Below, in pieces: positions 46,761 to 58,766 of a stretch of DNA of 64,000 bases. The notes below the pieces were generated by a model that was not told where the DNA came from, did not search any database, and saw only the letters and a program-made list of their open reading frames with translations. The translations under genes and the position numbers were made by a program. Every line of letters starts with the position of its first letter. The first letter of the stretch is position 1. Origin of the DNA: Leptodontidium sp. MPI-SDFR-AT-0119 (Eukaryota > Ascomycota > Leotiomycetes > Helotiales > Leptodontidiaceae); NCBI GenBank assembly GCA_020726505.1, contig JAHLEZ010000002.1, positions 2,480,001 through 2,544,000 on the forward strand, in the 5' to 3' direction.

Positions 46761-47540
46761 CTACTCGACCTCGCGGTTTGTACAACTTGATCGAGACTTC
46801 CTAATATCACCGACTTGAACTTGCTCTTGAGCCACGGCGGGGTCGATACCATACTCTGGAGATGTGGTGGTTGTCGCTGCTAACGTGTCTGCTGCTTCAC
46901 TGCCTGGAATTCCCGCATGACTTGGGCCCATGCTAGTTGGAGGCACTTTCCCTTTGCTTGATTGTCCCATAGTATTCTGGCAACCCGTCGAATCAAGGCT
47001 AACCCGCTTTGATGTCTTGGGTTCGCTATTGCTTCCAGCACTGACATGCTGTCTGAGTAGACCGTGGTTCCCCATGTGCCTGGAGAGGCAGCGAGCATCC
47101 TGTCCGCCCACTCTACTGCTTTCATTATTGCCCCTAGCTCCGCTATGTAGACGTTTACCATATCGCTTGTGCCGATGGTACGTAGTATTTCAGTCTTAGC
47201 GGAGCTGTCGATCCATGCCAGAATGCTGTAGCCCACTTTGCCGTTCTTCATGGATGCGTCTGTGAATATTTGGATTTCTGTTCCTTCTGCGTTTTGGCAA
47301 CGCTTTACAGTCTCCTCTCTTTCCCGAGAGATATGAACCACTTGTCTCAGAGACTGTTGCCATGGGGCGACAGCAAAGGCGTCGATGATCTCCATGCCAT
47401 CTAAGAGATGTGTTGTATGAGTTCTCATAAACACGAGCGGCGATTTGTGTAAGTTGTCTGGCTCGGCTGCTGCCGCCTTCTCCACACATCCCCACATCAA
47501 CTTTGTCTTGGGAAGCGTGTGGCAGTCTAGCATTGTTCAA
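46761..47540 (-). mobile_element. Non-LTR retrotransposon (LINE) fragment: RNase H domain with frameshift
   Basis: The minus-strand frame 47533-46880 contains IFTDASMKNGKVGYSILAW, VYIAELGAIMKAVEWA and TVYSDSMSVLEAI, the first three acidic residues of the RNase H fold found at the end of fungal LINE ORF2. The last block, HAGIPGSEAADTLA, is one frame away (46761-47111), so a 1-base shift lies near 46925 within the tract for WA-P-x-HAG. Reverse transcriptase is absent, so the copy is 5' truncated. Non-functional relic. Confidence 0.85.
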
Positions 47541-47590
47541 GCTCCATAAAACATTGTGCGCATTTCAGCTTGACGATGAGAATTATGGAG

Positions 47591-48250
47591 CTAAGATGAG
47601 AAAACTGCGCGTTGTACATAAAATCTACAAGAATTATGAAGATTCCAGGTCACTCCTTTTAGTCTTCCCGCTGTAGCTATTGCTGGCCCATCGACCACAC
47701 CTCGCTTAAGTGAGAGATGTGTGAACGCAGCAGCATGACCTTTTGCGTTATCTTGTTGAAATTGAAGGTTTGGAAACTGCTATAAGATCTCTTGAACTCT
47801 CGGTATAATAATACCCGAATCAGAGCCTACGTTTATTGTTTCCCAATCCTTTCCCCAAAACAATCCCTTATTCAGACCGTATTTCCCTGAAATCGTACCC
47901 CAGAACATCCACCCGATCTTCCTTTGATATCGTTCTTCTAGACAATCAGGGTGAAGCACTTCTTCCAGCCCAATTTTACGTATAATCCAATCCTTGGTAT
48001 GCCTTCCGAGTTGTACCCACGTTTCGTCGCTCCAAACGATAGAAAACCATTGCTCTTTAGTCCAATCTTCGTGCTCGATAGCCCATTGAAGTCGTTGAAC
48101 TTGATTCGTGTACGAAAGGGCTGGTTTACGACGTGCGATTCGGCGAGCGTATCCTTCTTTTTTGAATGCTGTGCGAATAGCTTGGAAGCCGCAATCCCAA
48201 CCGAGAATTGAAAGAAGATGCTTAGACAGTACAGTAAATAAGAATTACCT
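47591..48250 (-). mobile_element. Tc1/mariner transposase fragment (DDE superfamily)
   Basis: Reading the minus strand from about 48226: LGWDCGFQAIRTAFKKEGY (HTH part), ARRIARRKPAL, then WFSIVWSDETWVQLG with the first catalytic Asp, IGWMFWGTISGKYGL, and FQQDNAKGHAA with the second Asp. One in-frame TAG interrupts it between QEIL and QFPNLQ. The third acidic motif (SPDLNPIE) is missing: the sequence changes character after about 47690 and then meets the LINE fragment. Truncated relic. Confidence 0.85.
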
Positions 48251-48865
48251 TTATCTTAGAGCTCAGTATCGTGATATGCTTGACTTAATTTGACTGGCTT
48301 TTCATTTCCTGCTGATATGACAAAACTCTCTATGCCCAAGCCTCCCAAACATCATCCAAATGCACAACGATCTGCATCTCCTGCTGAAGACTTGCATGCA
48401 AAATCTCAGATTCTTGAGATCGCACATGAACATCCAATTTCATGAAATCCGTATCGCTCTGGTCAAGAGATTCACAAGCAAGAAGAAACTTTTGTTGAGG
48501 TGTAGTGCTGCGCCCGAGCGCACTGGATGGCGTACCCAATGGCTCATCTCCCAATATCCAGACTGTAACCCAATAACGCTCTAGTTACGCAGCTTGCTAG
48601 CTGTGTTCACGAAATGTGAAAACGGCTGGTTGAGGGGTTGGAAAAAGCTCGAGGGCAACTCAAGAGCGTAGCTGAACTTCTGTTAGTCGTGTCGAGGCCG
48701 TCTAGAGTCAACACGTACTGTATAATTCGGGCCATTGGACCATTGACGAGCTTAATCGAGAAAAATCGAACAAAATGGAGGAAAGAAGGTGAAAAGGAGC
48801 AAGACGATGATGACAATGACCGAAGCTAATTTTCTATTCGTCTTGAGAAATTCGAGAACGGTGTC

Positions 48866-48997
48866 TAGGATGTTGAGAGCGAACTCGCAGAAGTCGCCGA
48901 GGATGTTGCTCACGAACATGTAGAAGTCGTCGAGGATACTAATTATGAACTGATAGAAGTGATTTAAGATTCTGCGTACGAATTTGTACTAGTTGTC
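48866..48997 (+). repeat. Degenerate 33-bp tandem repeat (4 units) encoding 11-residue repeats
   Basis: Units at 48866-48898, 48899-48931, 48932-48964 and 48965-48997 align with the consensus gAGGATgtt...GAACt..TAGAAGTcgtc. In one frame they read EDVESELAEVA, EDVAHEHVEVV, EDTNYELIEVI and DSAYEFVLVV, an 11-residue (hendecad) pattern. Stops at the first codons of units 1 and 4 interrupt it, so the coding repeat has probably decayed. Confidence 0.75.
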
Positions 48998-50199
48998 CAA
49001 ACCTCCGTCATGGCCAGCACTAAAATGCAAGCGCGTTACGAGGGGCGAGAAGATGACCAGCTTCTAGATCAGCATTGTTGGCAGTGGCAGCGGATTCGAC
49101 ATCGCCATGGCTACTCAAGTAAACAGCATGGCCCGTCTCGGCGTCCATTTTGCTAAGTCTTGCGGGTTGATGTGTCGCGTAGGGAAGGGGAGGCGCAATA
49201 CCGTGGGTACATGAAGTCGTAGATGTAGGTTCTCGGTGCAAGTCGAGGTTGACGTCGACGTTGAGGGCGCGTTTGCCTGGATGTTGGGCGCGCGACCTAG
49301 CTAGATAATGGGGCAAGGCTTTCGATATCTTGAGGGGTGGTAGAAAGGGAATCGCCCAATAGCTTGAATTGTAACTGCACTGCAGCTGTTTGCAAATTGG
49401 ATTGTTGTAGACGGACAGGATTGCCAAGAGCCATGGAGCTTTGGAGGGGTACGTAGCAGTATGTAGCAGGTGTATAATAAGAATGACAAGTCCATGGTCA
49501 ACTAGTCCGTTCTTGAATCAGTGCGTGAAGTGAATGTCCTGAGGCTGAAAAGGGGGGGCGGGGTATTACTGTTGACGATATAGATTTGTTCAGTTATAAG
49601 GTCAGTAAGATATGGATTAAACACAGCTCCCTTGTTTTATACTACTCACGGCTCTTCTAGTATTCACTTGCTTTCCTTCTTAAACTTCTTGTGATAACTT
49701 TTCCCTTTTCTTTTCACTTTCACTTTCATATAATTTCGCCTTTGTCGTCACTTTCTAATTCTTAGTAATATCTAGTGGACTTTACTAACCAAAGACACAT
49801 GTTGTCCAGTACAAGCAAACTCATTTGATTCCGGGCTGTGTCCGATGATTAAGATGATTAAGACAACGATAAAATGTGGATTTAGGTGGCTCTTAGTTGA
49901 AATTGACGTGCATGAAAACATACATCCTAGACTACCGTCTCACTTGGGATACCGAGTTACTAGTAAATGAGTCTTCAAGGCTAAGCGAGGCGTCACCCAA
50001 ATGTAAACAAATTAAGCGAGTGACAAACAACAGAGCTAAGTGATTAGACAAACTCTATGTGCCGCCCGAATTAATGCAACATAATCCACTTTGAAAAATG
50101 ATCACTTGTGTCTTAATGGCGTTAGACAATGTCAAACGCGAATAAATGATTTTCTTGACAGCTAGCGGCTCTATTCTATGTCCAAAAACTTCCCACAAC
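48998..50199. other. Gene-poor stretch, no gene seen
   Basis: A minus frame at 49020-49427 has no domain and overlaps the end of the repeat region. The rest is AT-richer spacer leading to the 3' end of the aldehyde dehydrogenase gene. Confidence 0.5.
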
Positions 50200-51859
50200 T
50201 TATGCAGCAACCTTAATCAAGACCGTCTTGGTCTCGAGGAAATTATCAATGCTAGTAAGATAGCCCTCTCTACCTACACCACTAGTCTTCCAACCACCAA
50301 AAGGCAAGTCATGAGGTACTGTTGGAGATGTGCAATTGACTCCAACCGTGCCTGCCTCCAGGCCCTTGGCGAAGCGCATAGCGCGGTTGATATCCTTCGT
50401 GTAAACGGCAGCGTACAATCCGTAATCTGTATCGTTCGCCTTCTTCAGGATCTCCTCTTCCGTCTTGAACGTATTGATGACCACGACAGGGCCGAAGATT
50501 TCTTCCTTGGTGATCTTCGCGTCCTCGGGGACGTTGCTGAAAATCGTGGGCTTGATTACGTAACCTTGGGCATTGGCGGGGCTTTCGCCTCCTGTGACAA
50601 GAGTCCCTGATTTTTTCCCCGCTTCTATGTAACTGTTGACGATTTTGAACTGCAGCTCGTCGGCGACGGGGCCGTGGTTGGTTTTTGGGTCTGTTGGGTC
50701 ACCGAAGCTGACTGACTCGAAGTGCTTCTTGAAGAGAGCGATGAAAGGCTCCGCAATGCTTTCTTGAACGTACACTCGGGAATTGCCCATGCATGACTGC
50801 CCACTGTTCCACTGGATGCTGTTTTTGGTCTCGGCGGCAGCAAGTTCAATATCTGCATCACTGAAGATAATAGCAGGAGATTTCCCTCCAAGTTCAAGCA
50901 GGACATTCTTCAAATTGGAGTCGGCAGCGGCTTTCTGGATCATACGACCAGTACGAGTGGATCCGGTAAATGAGAGGGCACGAACGTCGTTGTGGGATGA
51001 GAGAGTAGATCCTGAAATCTGACCGTGACCAGAGAGCACGTTGATGACTCCTGGAGGAAAGCCCGCCTTCTCGATTAAGGTTGCCAACTTTGCAGACTAA
51101 TATATAGACATTAATGAAGGCCTGGAGAAAAGGAGATTCAAAAATTGTTTAGGTGGCACTTACGGTCAGAGGCGCTTTCTCACTGCTCTTCAACACAACC
51201 GTATTGCCTCCTGCAATAGCAGGGGCGACTTTGGAAGAAAAGAAGAAAAGAGGGATATTCCAGGGAATGATGGCAGCAACAACACCAAATGGCTGCTTGA
51301 GGGACATGTTCACAAACCCAGGTGTGTTCAAGCTAGAAGAGCCCTGGATACTGTAACCAGCCTCGGCAAAGTGGTCAAAGTTCGACGCAGCGACCCATGC
51401 GTCCCAGTAAGTGCTAATCGGTCTCCCCATGGAGATGGCCTCGAGATAGGCAAGATCTTGGAAGTTTTCACGGATCAAGCCGGCTAGCTTCTTCATGTAG
51501 GAGCCACGCTCTTCAGGGGAGAGAGCGGCCCATGCGGGCTGCGCTACTTTTGCAGCAGCAACTGCAGCATTGGTGTCCTCGACGCTGGCTTCGGCCACTA
51601 TACGAAGGTCATCAGCTTGGCTGCACGAGATTAGATATAGTTGTAGGACTGGATTCAGGACTGACCTTCAGCAACGATGGTGAGAGTTGCGGGGGACTTT
51701 AGCGGGAAAGTTTCACCCGAGGAAGCCTTCTGGAACTGGAAGCACACCGATCTGTCAGTTAATCACCCAAAAAGAAAAGAAAAGAAAGGGAAAATTCTTG
51801 AACTGGAGATTTACTTTGCCATTGATGAACAATCTTGTCTCTATCTCTGGGGCTGACAT
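50200..51859 (-). CDS. NAD(P)-dependent aldehyde dehydrogenase
   Basis: Four exons (51859-51815, 51735-51666, 51597-51164, 51096-50200) give 481 residues, normal for soluble ALDH. Start MSAPEIETRLFINGK. Family marks: PWNIPLFFFSSKVAPAIAGG (substrate and cofactor channel), FTGSTRTG (cofactor loop), LELGGKSP (general base Glu251), GQSCMG (nucleophile Cys285), EEIFGPVV, and LPFGGWKTSGVGREG near the end. It oxidises an aldehyde to the acid in the cytosol; the specific substrate is unknown. It is transcribed divergently from a monocarboxylate-type transporter (873-bp spacer). A Zn2Cys6 regulator follows, so the three may act in use of an aldehyde-derived carboxylic acid. Confidence 0.92.
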
Positions 51860-52732
51860 GATGCTTTCTTCGTCGTTGTGCTGTTACGGTGCTGTTGTTG
51901 AACTTGTTGCTGAGATTCGGGGGTTAGGGGCTTCCCGTTATCTTTTCTTTTCTTTTCTAAGACTGGAGAAATGAATGAGTTGATGGATTGATGCTGATTG
52001 AAGTAGGCCTCCTTCTCATGGTATGTAGGGTATCTTATACTTAAATGTTGACGCCACTTGTTTAGTTGCCTCAAGCCCATCTTCCCTCGCTTATGCAGCT
52101 TATGAATAAAGGCATGTCCTTGTCCGTCTCCATATTAATCTGTTGAAGTTCGCGCCAAGGCGTCAATATCCAGCTACAAGACCATTCTATGTCATCAACT
52201 GCCAATGAGAAAAGAACATTATTTTACAGTACTTGCGTGAGACCAGGAGTGGCTTGTGTACGGCTGGCACGTGAGCTGCGCAATTAGAAATCGGCAGCTG
52301 CTCGGCGAGTCTGGCGCCGACAACAAGCGAGACGAGACAACACATTCTCGCCTGGCGATGCAACAATCGCCGCGCCGAAACGGAGACGGGCCCGCTCGCG
52401 AGCTTGGCAGCACCCCATTGACTACCTCCAGATGTATTGTTGATTTCGCTTCCTACACTCTGCCCGCGCCGAGATGGGTCATTACTCGATTTTCTCTTTT
52501 CGGTGACGGGCAAGCTCCAGGAGGATTAACAAGCACTTCGGAAAAGACCTTCCATTAATTTCTTGTTAAGTACTATAGCATTGATATTCCATTCTGTCAA
52601 TCAATCAATCTCGTCGAAACCCGTCGGCGGATTGGCTCTTGTCGCTGTCTTCCTTCTTCTATTTTTCCTCCTATCCTATCCTGTTCGAATCGAGAAATCT
52701 CCGTCAAGCCAGCATCTCACATTTCTTTCAGC
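51860..52732. promoter_or_regulatory. Divergent promoter region, ALDH / MFS transporter
   Basis: 873 bp between head-to-head start codons with no supported frame. The middle part (52250-52420) is GC-rich with several CGG/CCG triplets. A run of T/C-rich sequence (52620-52690) precedes the transporter start, typical of a fungal core promoter. Confidence 0.5.
52303..52319. promoter_or_regulatory. CGG-N11-CCG inverted triplets, candidate Zn2Cys6 binding site
   Basis: CGG at 52303-52305 and CCG at 52317-52319 flank exactly 11 bases, the spacing bound by Gal4-type dimers. It lies in the ALDH/transporter divergent promoter, 2.4 kb from a Zn2Cys6 regulator gene. A link to that regulator is inference. 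Confidence 0.4.
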
Positions 52733-54424
52733 ATGTCCACTCGGGACTCTGCCACCACGGCGAGCATCCCCGACTTCGAGAAAGCAGCGGTCGCTGGAGA
52801 CCCAGAGATCGTCAATACTCAACCAACACCATTCACAGATACAGAAGACAAACCCCATGAGAAACCAGGAACGGCTCCTGCCTCAACGGCTTCGGCATGG
52901 AACTCGAGTGATGCTCCCGACGGAGGAGTTACTGCGTGGCTAGTGGTATTTGGGGCCTGGTGCACATCTTTCTGCAGTTTTGGGTGGCTCAACAGTATGT
53001 TTACTCTTGTCCATTCTTATCGTCGACAGTTTCTTGGCCCGCGAAACCACTTGAGAACTCTGACCTCTAACTAACATGTGTTTATCGTAGGCATCGGCAC
53101 TTTTCAGGAGTACTACTCAGTAGACCTACTTTCGCAATATTCGGCTGGGAAAATATCATGGATCCCCTCCTTACAGCTTTTTTTCATGTTCGCCATGGTA
53201 AATTATAATTTACCCATATATTGTATATTAATACCTGCAGAGTTTTGATTGTTTCTTAGGGCCCGATTGTCGGAAGTTTATACGATCGTTACGGGCCACG
53301 ATACCTCATTATTGCTGGGACCTTCCTCCATGTTTTCGGATTAATGATGGCTTCCATCTCAACGGAGTATTATCAAATCATGCTGTCTCAAGGAATCTGC
53401 AGTGCCATTGGCGTCTCGCTGATCTTCCAGCCAGGTGCATCTCTAAAAGAATCTACCGCCCATTTTTGATAATATCTAACCTTCTGCAGCGCTAAATGTC
53501 GTCGTTGGCTGGTTCGACAAGAAACGTGGCATGGCATACGGCATCCTCTCCACCGGATCCAGCATTGGCGGTGTAATCTACCCCATCATGATCAGTCGGC
53601 TTATCCCCAAAGTTGGATTCGGATGGGCAATGCGTATTGCCGCCTTTCTAATCCTCTTCCTACTCATCCTCGCTATCGTGACAGTCAAGTCTAGATTCCC
53701 TCCCAACAAACAACACGTCACCCGGAAACAAATGGTGGTGCCCTTCAGCGAGCCTGTATTCGTAGCTCTCAACGCAGGATTATGTCTCTTCACATTCGGG
53801 ATGTTTGTCCCGATTAATTTCTTCGTGGTCGAAGCGATTTCGCGCGGCATGAGCCAGGATCTGGCACATTACCTCGTTGCCATGTTTAACGCTGCTAGGT
53901 TTGTGCATCCATCCACCCCTCCACTCTATCATTCTATAATATATTCCATACGTAAACAAGCATATGAATAACGGGATATTTGGTCAAACAGTCTTTTCGG
54001 CCGTCTCCTCACCGGCTTCCTCGCCGACAAAATTGGAAAATACAACGTCTTCACCGTAGCCGCCCTAGCAACAGGAACAACCACTCTAGCCCTATGGCTC
54101 CCATCCGGGCGAAACGACGGCGCACATATTGCATACGCAATTCTATACGGATTTTTCTCCGGGGCATACGTCTCTTTGATTGCAGGGCTTGTTGCGCAAG
54201 TTTCTCCTATGAAGGAAATAGGTTTCAGGACCGGAATTGTGTTCTTCGTTAATAGTATTGGGGCTTTGACTACATCGCCTATCGCAGGTGCGATTCTGGA
54301 GAAGGAAAATGGCGGATGGACGGGAGTGAAGGTCTTTTCTGGGGTCTTTTGTATTGCCGGTACAGCGTTTGTGTTTGCTGCGAGGGTGTATAAGGTTGGA
54401 TGGAAGTGGAATGTTTTCTTTTGA
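52733..54424 (+). CDS. MFS monocarboxylate transporter-like protein
   Basis: Five exons (52733-52994, 53091-53197, 53260-53434, 53490-53898, 53992-54424) give 461 residues, all junctions in phase at GT-AG sites. A polar N-terminus of about 65 residues ends in APDGGVTAWLVVFGAW, the conserved entry into helix 1 of fungal MCT-like proteins (DGG.GW.V). Also GSLYDRYGPRYLI after helix 2, GWFDKKRGMAYGI before helix 5, GSSIGGVIYPIM, and NAASLFGRLLTGFLADKIG across the last splice. About 12 helices. Such plasma-membrane carriers move carboxylates or related compounds; the substrate is unknown. Divergent to the ALDH and convergent with the Zn2Cys6 regulator. Confidence 0.88.
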
Positions 54425-54766
54425 GTTGGGGGAGGGGTAACAAAACAAAACAGGAGGTGGTCATTGACGCCGCCAGGGACACGCCCGAAGATCACGGTGA
54501 TAGAAATATCTGGGATAGTCCTTATACATAATTACATACTAATTTTTCTTATGTCTAAAATAGATGTTTGGTATATATAAAGATATAACTAGATAATTAG
54601 CAAACAGATTTCTTTTTCTTTAAATTCTTTTTTTTTTTTAAAAAAAGGAAGGAACTCCCACACCCCAAACCCCAACAACACTTATCTCCACAATTAATTG
54701 TTTTATTAACTTATTCGCCTCCTATTTTAAAACTCTAGAAAGGCAAAGCAAAGCAAGTTCCTAGGG

Positions 54767-56937
54767 CTAAAAGTTCTCCAAATCGTCAATGCCGCTCGTC
54801 TCGCCCCAATAAAGAAAGGCGTCTGAACTCCAATCCATGCTCGATAGCAGGCCATCACGTACTCCTCCGCCTTCGTAATTGGTCGCTCCCGTCGCTGTGG
54901 CAGCCTCCACATCAAAGCTCCGCTGCTTCGGTGTCTCACCTTCAATGATATCCTTTTCACTAACCCCTCCTCCTCCTCTCCCGTAGATCTTGCTTCCTGC
55001 TCTCGCCGCTGATATGGACTCTCTAATCTTCATTGCCTTCCCCCTCAATCTGCTCAATACCGTCCAGTTCCACCCCTGTTCGAAGGAGGCATCGTTCTCA
55101 AAGCAGGTATTTGCCAGCGCCCACGCCCTATCTATCATAGGACCCTCAGGCGCAACGCACAAATGCCGGAAGACAAACATGAGCACGTGATACTGTGGGT
55201 ATGTTCGTATGTTCCATTGAAATCCCTGGAGCATAGCATCGGTTCGGAAGTGGTCGCTGATCTCTAGGATCTTGATTGCGTGGAGGAGATCTGTCTCCGT
55301 TCCCTGCCAGTTATCGCTCGTCTGCGACTGTGCGGGAGAGCCGGGGGTCGCGACAAGCGTGGTTGGGGTGTGGTGTCGGAGCCATTGTTGGCGGGTGACG
55401 AAATCGAGTTTACTGGGGAGGAGCTTGCCGATAAAATAAGCCATGCGTTGGATTGGGATGTTCTGGTCGCAGTGTTGCAGGTACACAGTTTCGAAGTGGG
55501 CTTTGAGTGTGTCGAATGCTTGTTGTCGAGCTGCTTCCGTGGAAGGAGTGCTGTTTGGTAGAGCGGGTGGCGATAGTTTACGGAGGACATTGTATGCTTC
55601 TATGACCATTAGGCTGAAGGACATATCGGACCATTTCGGCTCTGATGCTGGAGGAGGACCTTTCATGGCTGGATAGAGCTCGCTGTCGTTGACGTTCGAG
55701 GGGAGCGCAACGTCGATGGCGCTGTCAGATGTGTATATTTTTAGGCCGTGATCCTCCGTGACGCGAAAGTCGTTGGCGACTATCAACCACCATAGGCGCC
55801 GGCGCATCTCGCACTCGAAGTGCGAAAGTTTGAAGTTCGTACCATCGCGGTGGAGGCCAATGGATTGAGCAGACCGGGTAACGAGACCATTCAAAGTCCA
55901 AACAGCTCGACCTGTATTAGAGCCGCGGAAACAGAACTACAATGAATTAGCCTGGGATTATTGTAAAAGCACTTTACTTACTATAAACAGGGTTATTGCT
56001 TGCAAAGTTATTATATTCGGGGTGTCCAAGAAATCTGCAGCAGCAAGCGATTGCTCCAAGCCTTGCTTGAAGGTGTTAAGGGCAGTATTCTTTGGAAGTC
56101 CCAGAAGGTTTATTACTTGGTCTGAACTCAAACTAGTTACTCCAGCGAAGTATACAGCAAATAGAAGAGCATTCGTTCCAGAATCGGCATTTTCGGGGTT
56201 ACTAATAGCGCCGTAGATGACACTTTGTGTTGTTGGGATGTGGAAGATCTTGAATAGCGGATCAACATTATTGACAAAAGCTTGCCATAGCTGTATAGCG
56301 CACTGTTGATCTAGATGATTGGGCCTACTTTCTGTAGTTGGTTTGTGGAAGGCAGAGAGAAGAGGATCGATATCTAAGAAAGGCGAGTCGTGAGAATGAT
56401 TTGTATCAGGCTGATTCTCTATCAAGTTCCTGATTTCTTGTTCCTGTGAGTGACGTTAAAAACCGAGTTTTGAAATGAAGGTGATATAAATAAACCTCTT
56501 CTAAGACTCGAGAAATGAGTGCCTCGTTGTAATAGCGACTTGAAGTACCCCCCCTGAACCAGCTTTTCTTCACTCGCCGCACTCTCCACAGAAGGAGTAC
56601 TAATGTCCAATGAATTGAAATTCTCGATGACAGACCGTCCAGCAGGCGGAATAGCGCCTTGATTGGTGGTAGGATCATTGAAAAGGGCACTGATAGTCCT
56701 CTCTAGGCGGGCGAGACGTGCCGAAACATCAGCAATTGTAGTCTTTGGGGCCCGACGCACACTCTGCTCTGGCTCTGGGTAGTAACACAACACATCAGCT
56801 CGGGTACAGTTCCTACACGGTGACTTCTTGTCACAACGAATCTTCCGTTGATGGCAAAGGACACAAGATCGTTCGAGTCGTTTATGCTTCGTCATTGGTG
56901 TTGTTTGACCCCCAGGCGGGGTATTAGCTTCAGCCAT
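54767..56937 (-). CDS. Zn2Cys6 fungal transcription factor, reading frame broken at a G7 run
   Basis: Model: 56937-56496, 56443-55982, 55936-54767, about 690 residues if one G is ignored. The zinc cluster is CVLCHQRKIRC, DKKSPC, RNC, TRADVLC, giving C-x2-C-x6-C-x5-C-x2-C-x6-C, followed by a short coiled coil (VSARLARLERTISALF). The middle homology region includes GSNTGRAVWTLNGLVTR, then AQSIGLHRDG and MRRRLWWLIV, typical of the fungal-specific regulator domain. At 56548-56554 a run of seven C (G7 on the coding strand) shifts the frame. With six, VQGGTSSRYYNEALISRVLEE, read as VQGGTSSRYY and NEALISRVLEE, is continuous and splices into EQEIRNLIENQP. Either a true null allele or a homopolymer sequencing error. 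Likely regulator of the neighbouring transporter and ALDH genes. Confidence 0.85.
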
Positions 56938-58766
56938 GATGGGGTAGAATGCAACCTTGTCCAGTCCTAGGTTCCTGGCACATGCCGTTTCAAGTCATAT
57001 ATGTAATTAAAGTGAAGCTCGATTGTAGAATAGCCTTCCCTAGAGTTTGATTCATGATTATTTGAGGTCTATACATGTCTTAGAGACGTTTTGGCTTCCG
57101 TGTGCTGGTGCACGTGCCTCACGAAGTGGCTTTGTCAGCCGCTATCCGAGAAGGGACAGCTGTTTGCACACCTTGCTTAGTCAGCCGATTTAAGCGACCC
57201 CTCTGGTGACCACTCATGCCATTTCCTAACACTAGTATGACTTTACAACGCAAGCTTCTAAATGTTCCCTAAGTATATCAAATCAAAGCTCTCATTTTGT
57301 AATCTCTCGCCAACCTATTTCTATTATTGCACTTGCCTGCTCGTTTACTTGCACACGTTGCTGGTCATCAAAGAAGCCTGAGCCAGCCCTGCCCTTCCAC
57401 CCCCAACTGTGTCGAACAAATTGCTATTCTGAAGGCACAAATATAAACAAATTTTGTACCTTAAGCGGACAAGGCGCCGAGTGTAGAATTGCCGACAGCA
57501 ATTACTCGTGGCTGTAGCAAGGTCCACGACTTGGGGGGTGATTAAAGACTGAGGAGAAGGAGCGTGAAGACGAAAGGTATGAGATGCGAGTCCCTGGCGC
57601 CCGTAAAATTAGAGTCAATCGGTGGGCGAGGTTGAATTGATCAGTGCTTGAACAACCGGTCAATGATTTTCGATGTTTGTCGGAGTCGAGAAGTGTACAG
57701 GCTTGGTTCTGGGAAGCCTTGCATCATTACATGTATCCGGTCGCAACTTGTGCGATTGCCGAAGAGCTCGACCCTGGTAGTTGGTGAGTGAGCTAATCCA
57801 TAGGCCTCGAGGGCATTTGTTATATCTTAAAACCTAGCTCAACAATTAAAATTATAATCAGAGCTCGTGGGAATAATCAGCATCCTGATTACTGGAATAA
57901 AATGGCCGTACATGCGAGTCCGAGGCTCAAATATCAGTCGTCTCACTTCATCGTCTTTGCTGGTTTCAAGACACAGTACGCTACTGTAATGCGGTAGGAG
58001 ATTTTGCATAAAAGCGGGTAGGCTAGTTTGCCCTCGAGGATCGGCCAGGGACACCGGCAGATCTGCGATCCCTCCCAGTCGTCCTATTCAAATGAAATAG
58101 ATTGCTTGTCCTGACTCAATTCCGCAGTTGCGAAATTACGTTCGCTTACAAACGACAATGCCTCCTGCGACGGGTATGAAACAAAGTAGGAAAGCTATTG
58201 TCAAGGTCTTAAACGTGATACGAAGCGGCGTCCAATGATGATATTTACTTCTCTAAACCATCGCCATAGTAGAGGTTTGTTTCTACTTTAGAAATAAGTG
58301 AACCTTAACGGCTACAGAATGAGATCTCAAAAGCCATCAGAATAATTTCGCACTTATTGTCTTGGCCCCATGGAATTAAACTACTGGACGCGACAAGGAC
58401 CAAGGTAGGTCGCCGGCTGAAAGTCGGGAACGGGAACGGACTGCCGCTCGGCGAATCGGCCCGTCAAAATTTGCTGACCCACCAGCCTTGACTCTCGCCT
58501 CTTGGGAAGATCAGGCTCGCTAGATTGGTCCAGAAGCAAGTGCGGCTCCATCGTTTGTATACAATTCAGGAACACTAAATACTTCATGACAGTTGAATTA
58601 TTAACCAGCTTGATGCGAATATGTTTCCTAACTGCCTATAAGTAGGCACGAAATCCACGTCCCCGTCTTCATCCAGTCTCGACACCCCCCTCAAAGATAA
58701 CTACCTCTCCTCCTTAATCCACAATCTTCAAACCCTCCTCCTTTCCTTCAAATCAATCCCAAAGGC
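56938..58766. other. Intergenic region, no gene seen
   Basis: 1.8 kb between the regulator and the NmrA-like gene (head to head). Minus frames at 57839-58054 and 58381-58587 are unsupported. The pyrimidine-rich final 80 bases are the promoter and leader of the gene at 58767. Confidence 0.55.

Noticed and set aside
49020..49427. Minus-strand 135-residue frame
   Set aside because: Lacks domains, and its composition changes along its length. Likely chance.
53929..54495. 188-residue minus-strand frame
   Set aside because: Exact shadow of the last exon of the MFS transporter, with no domain of its own.
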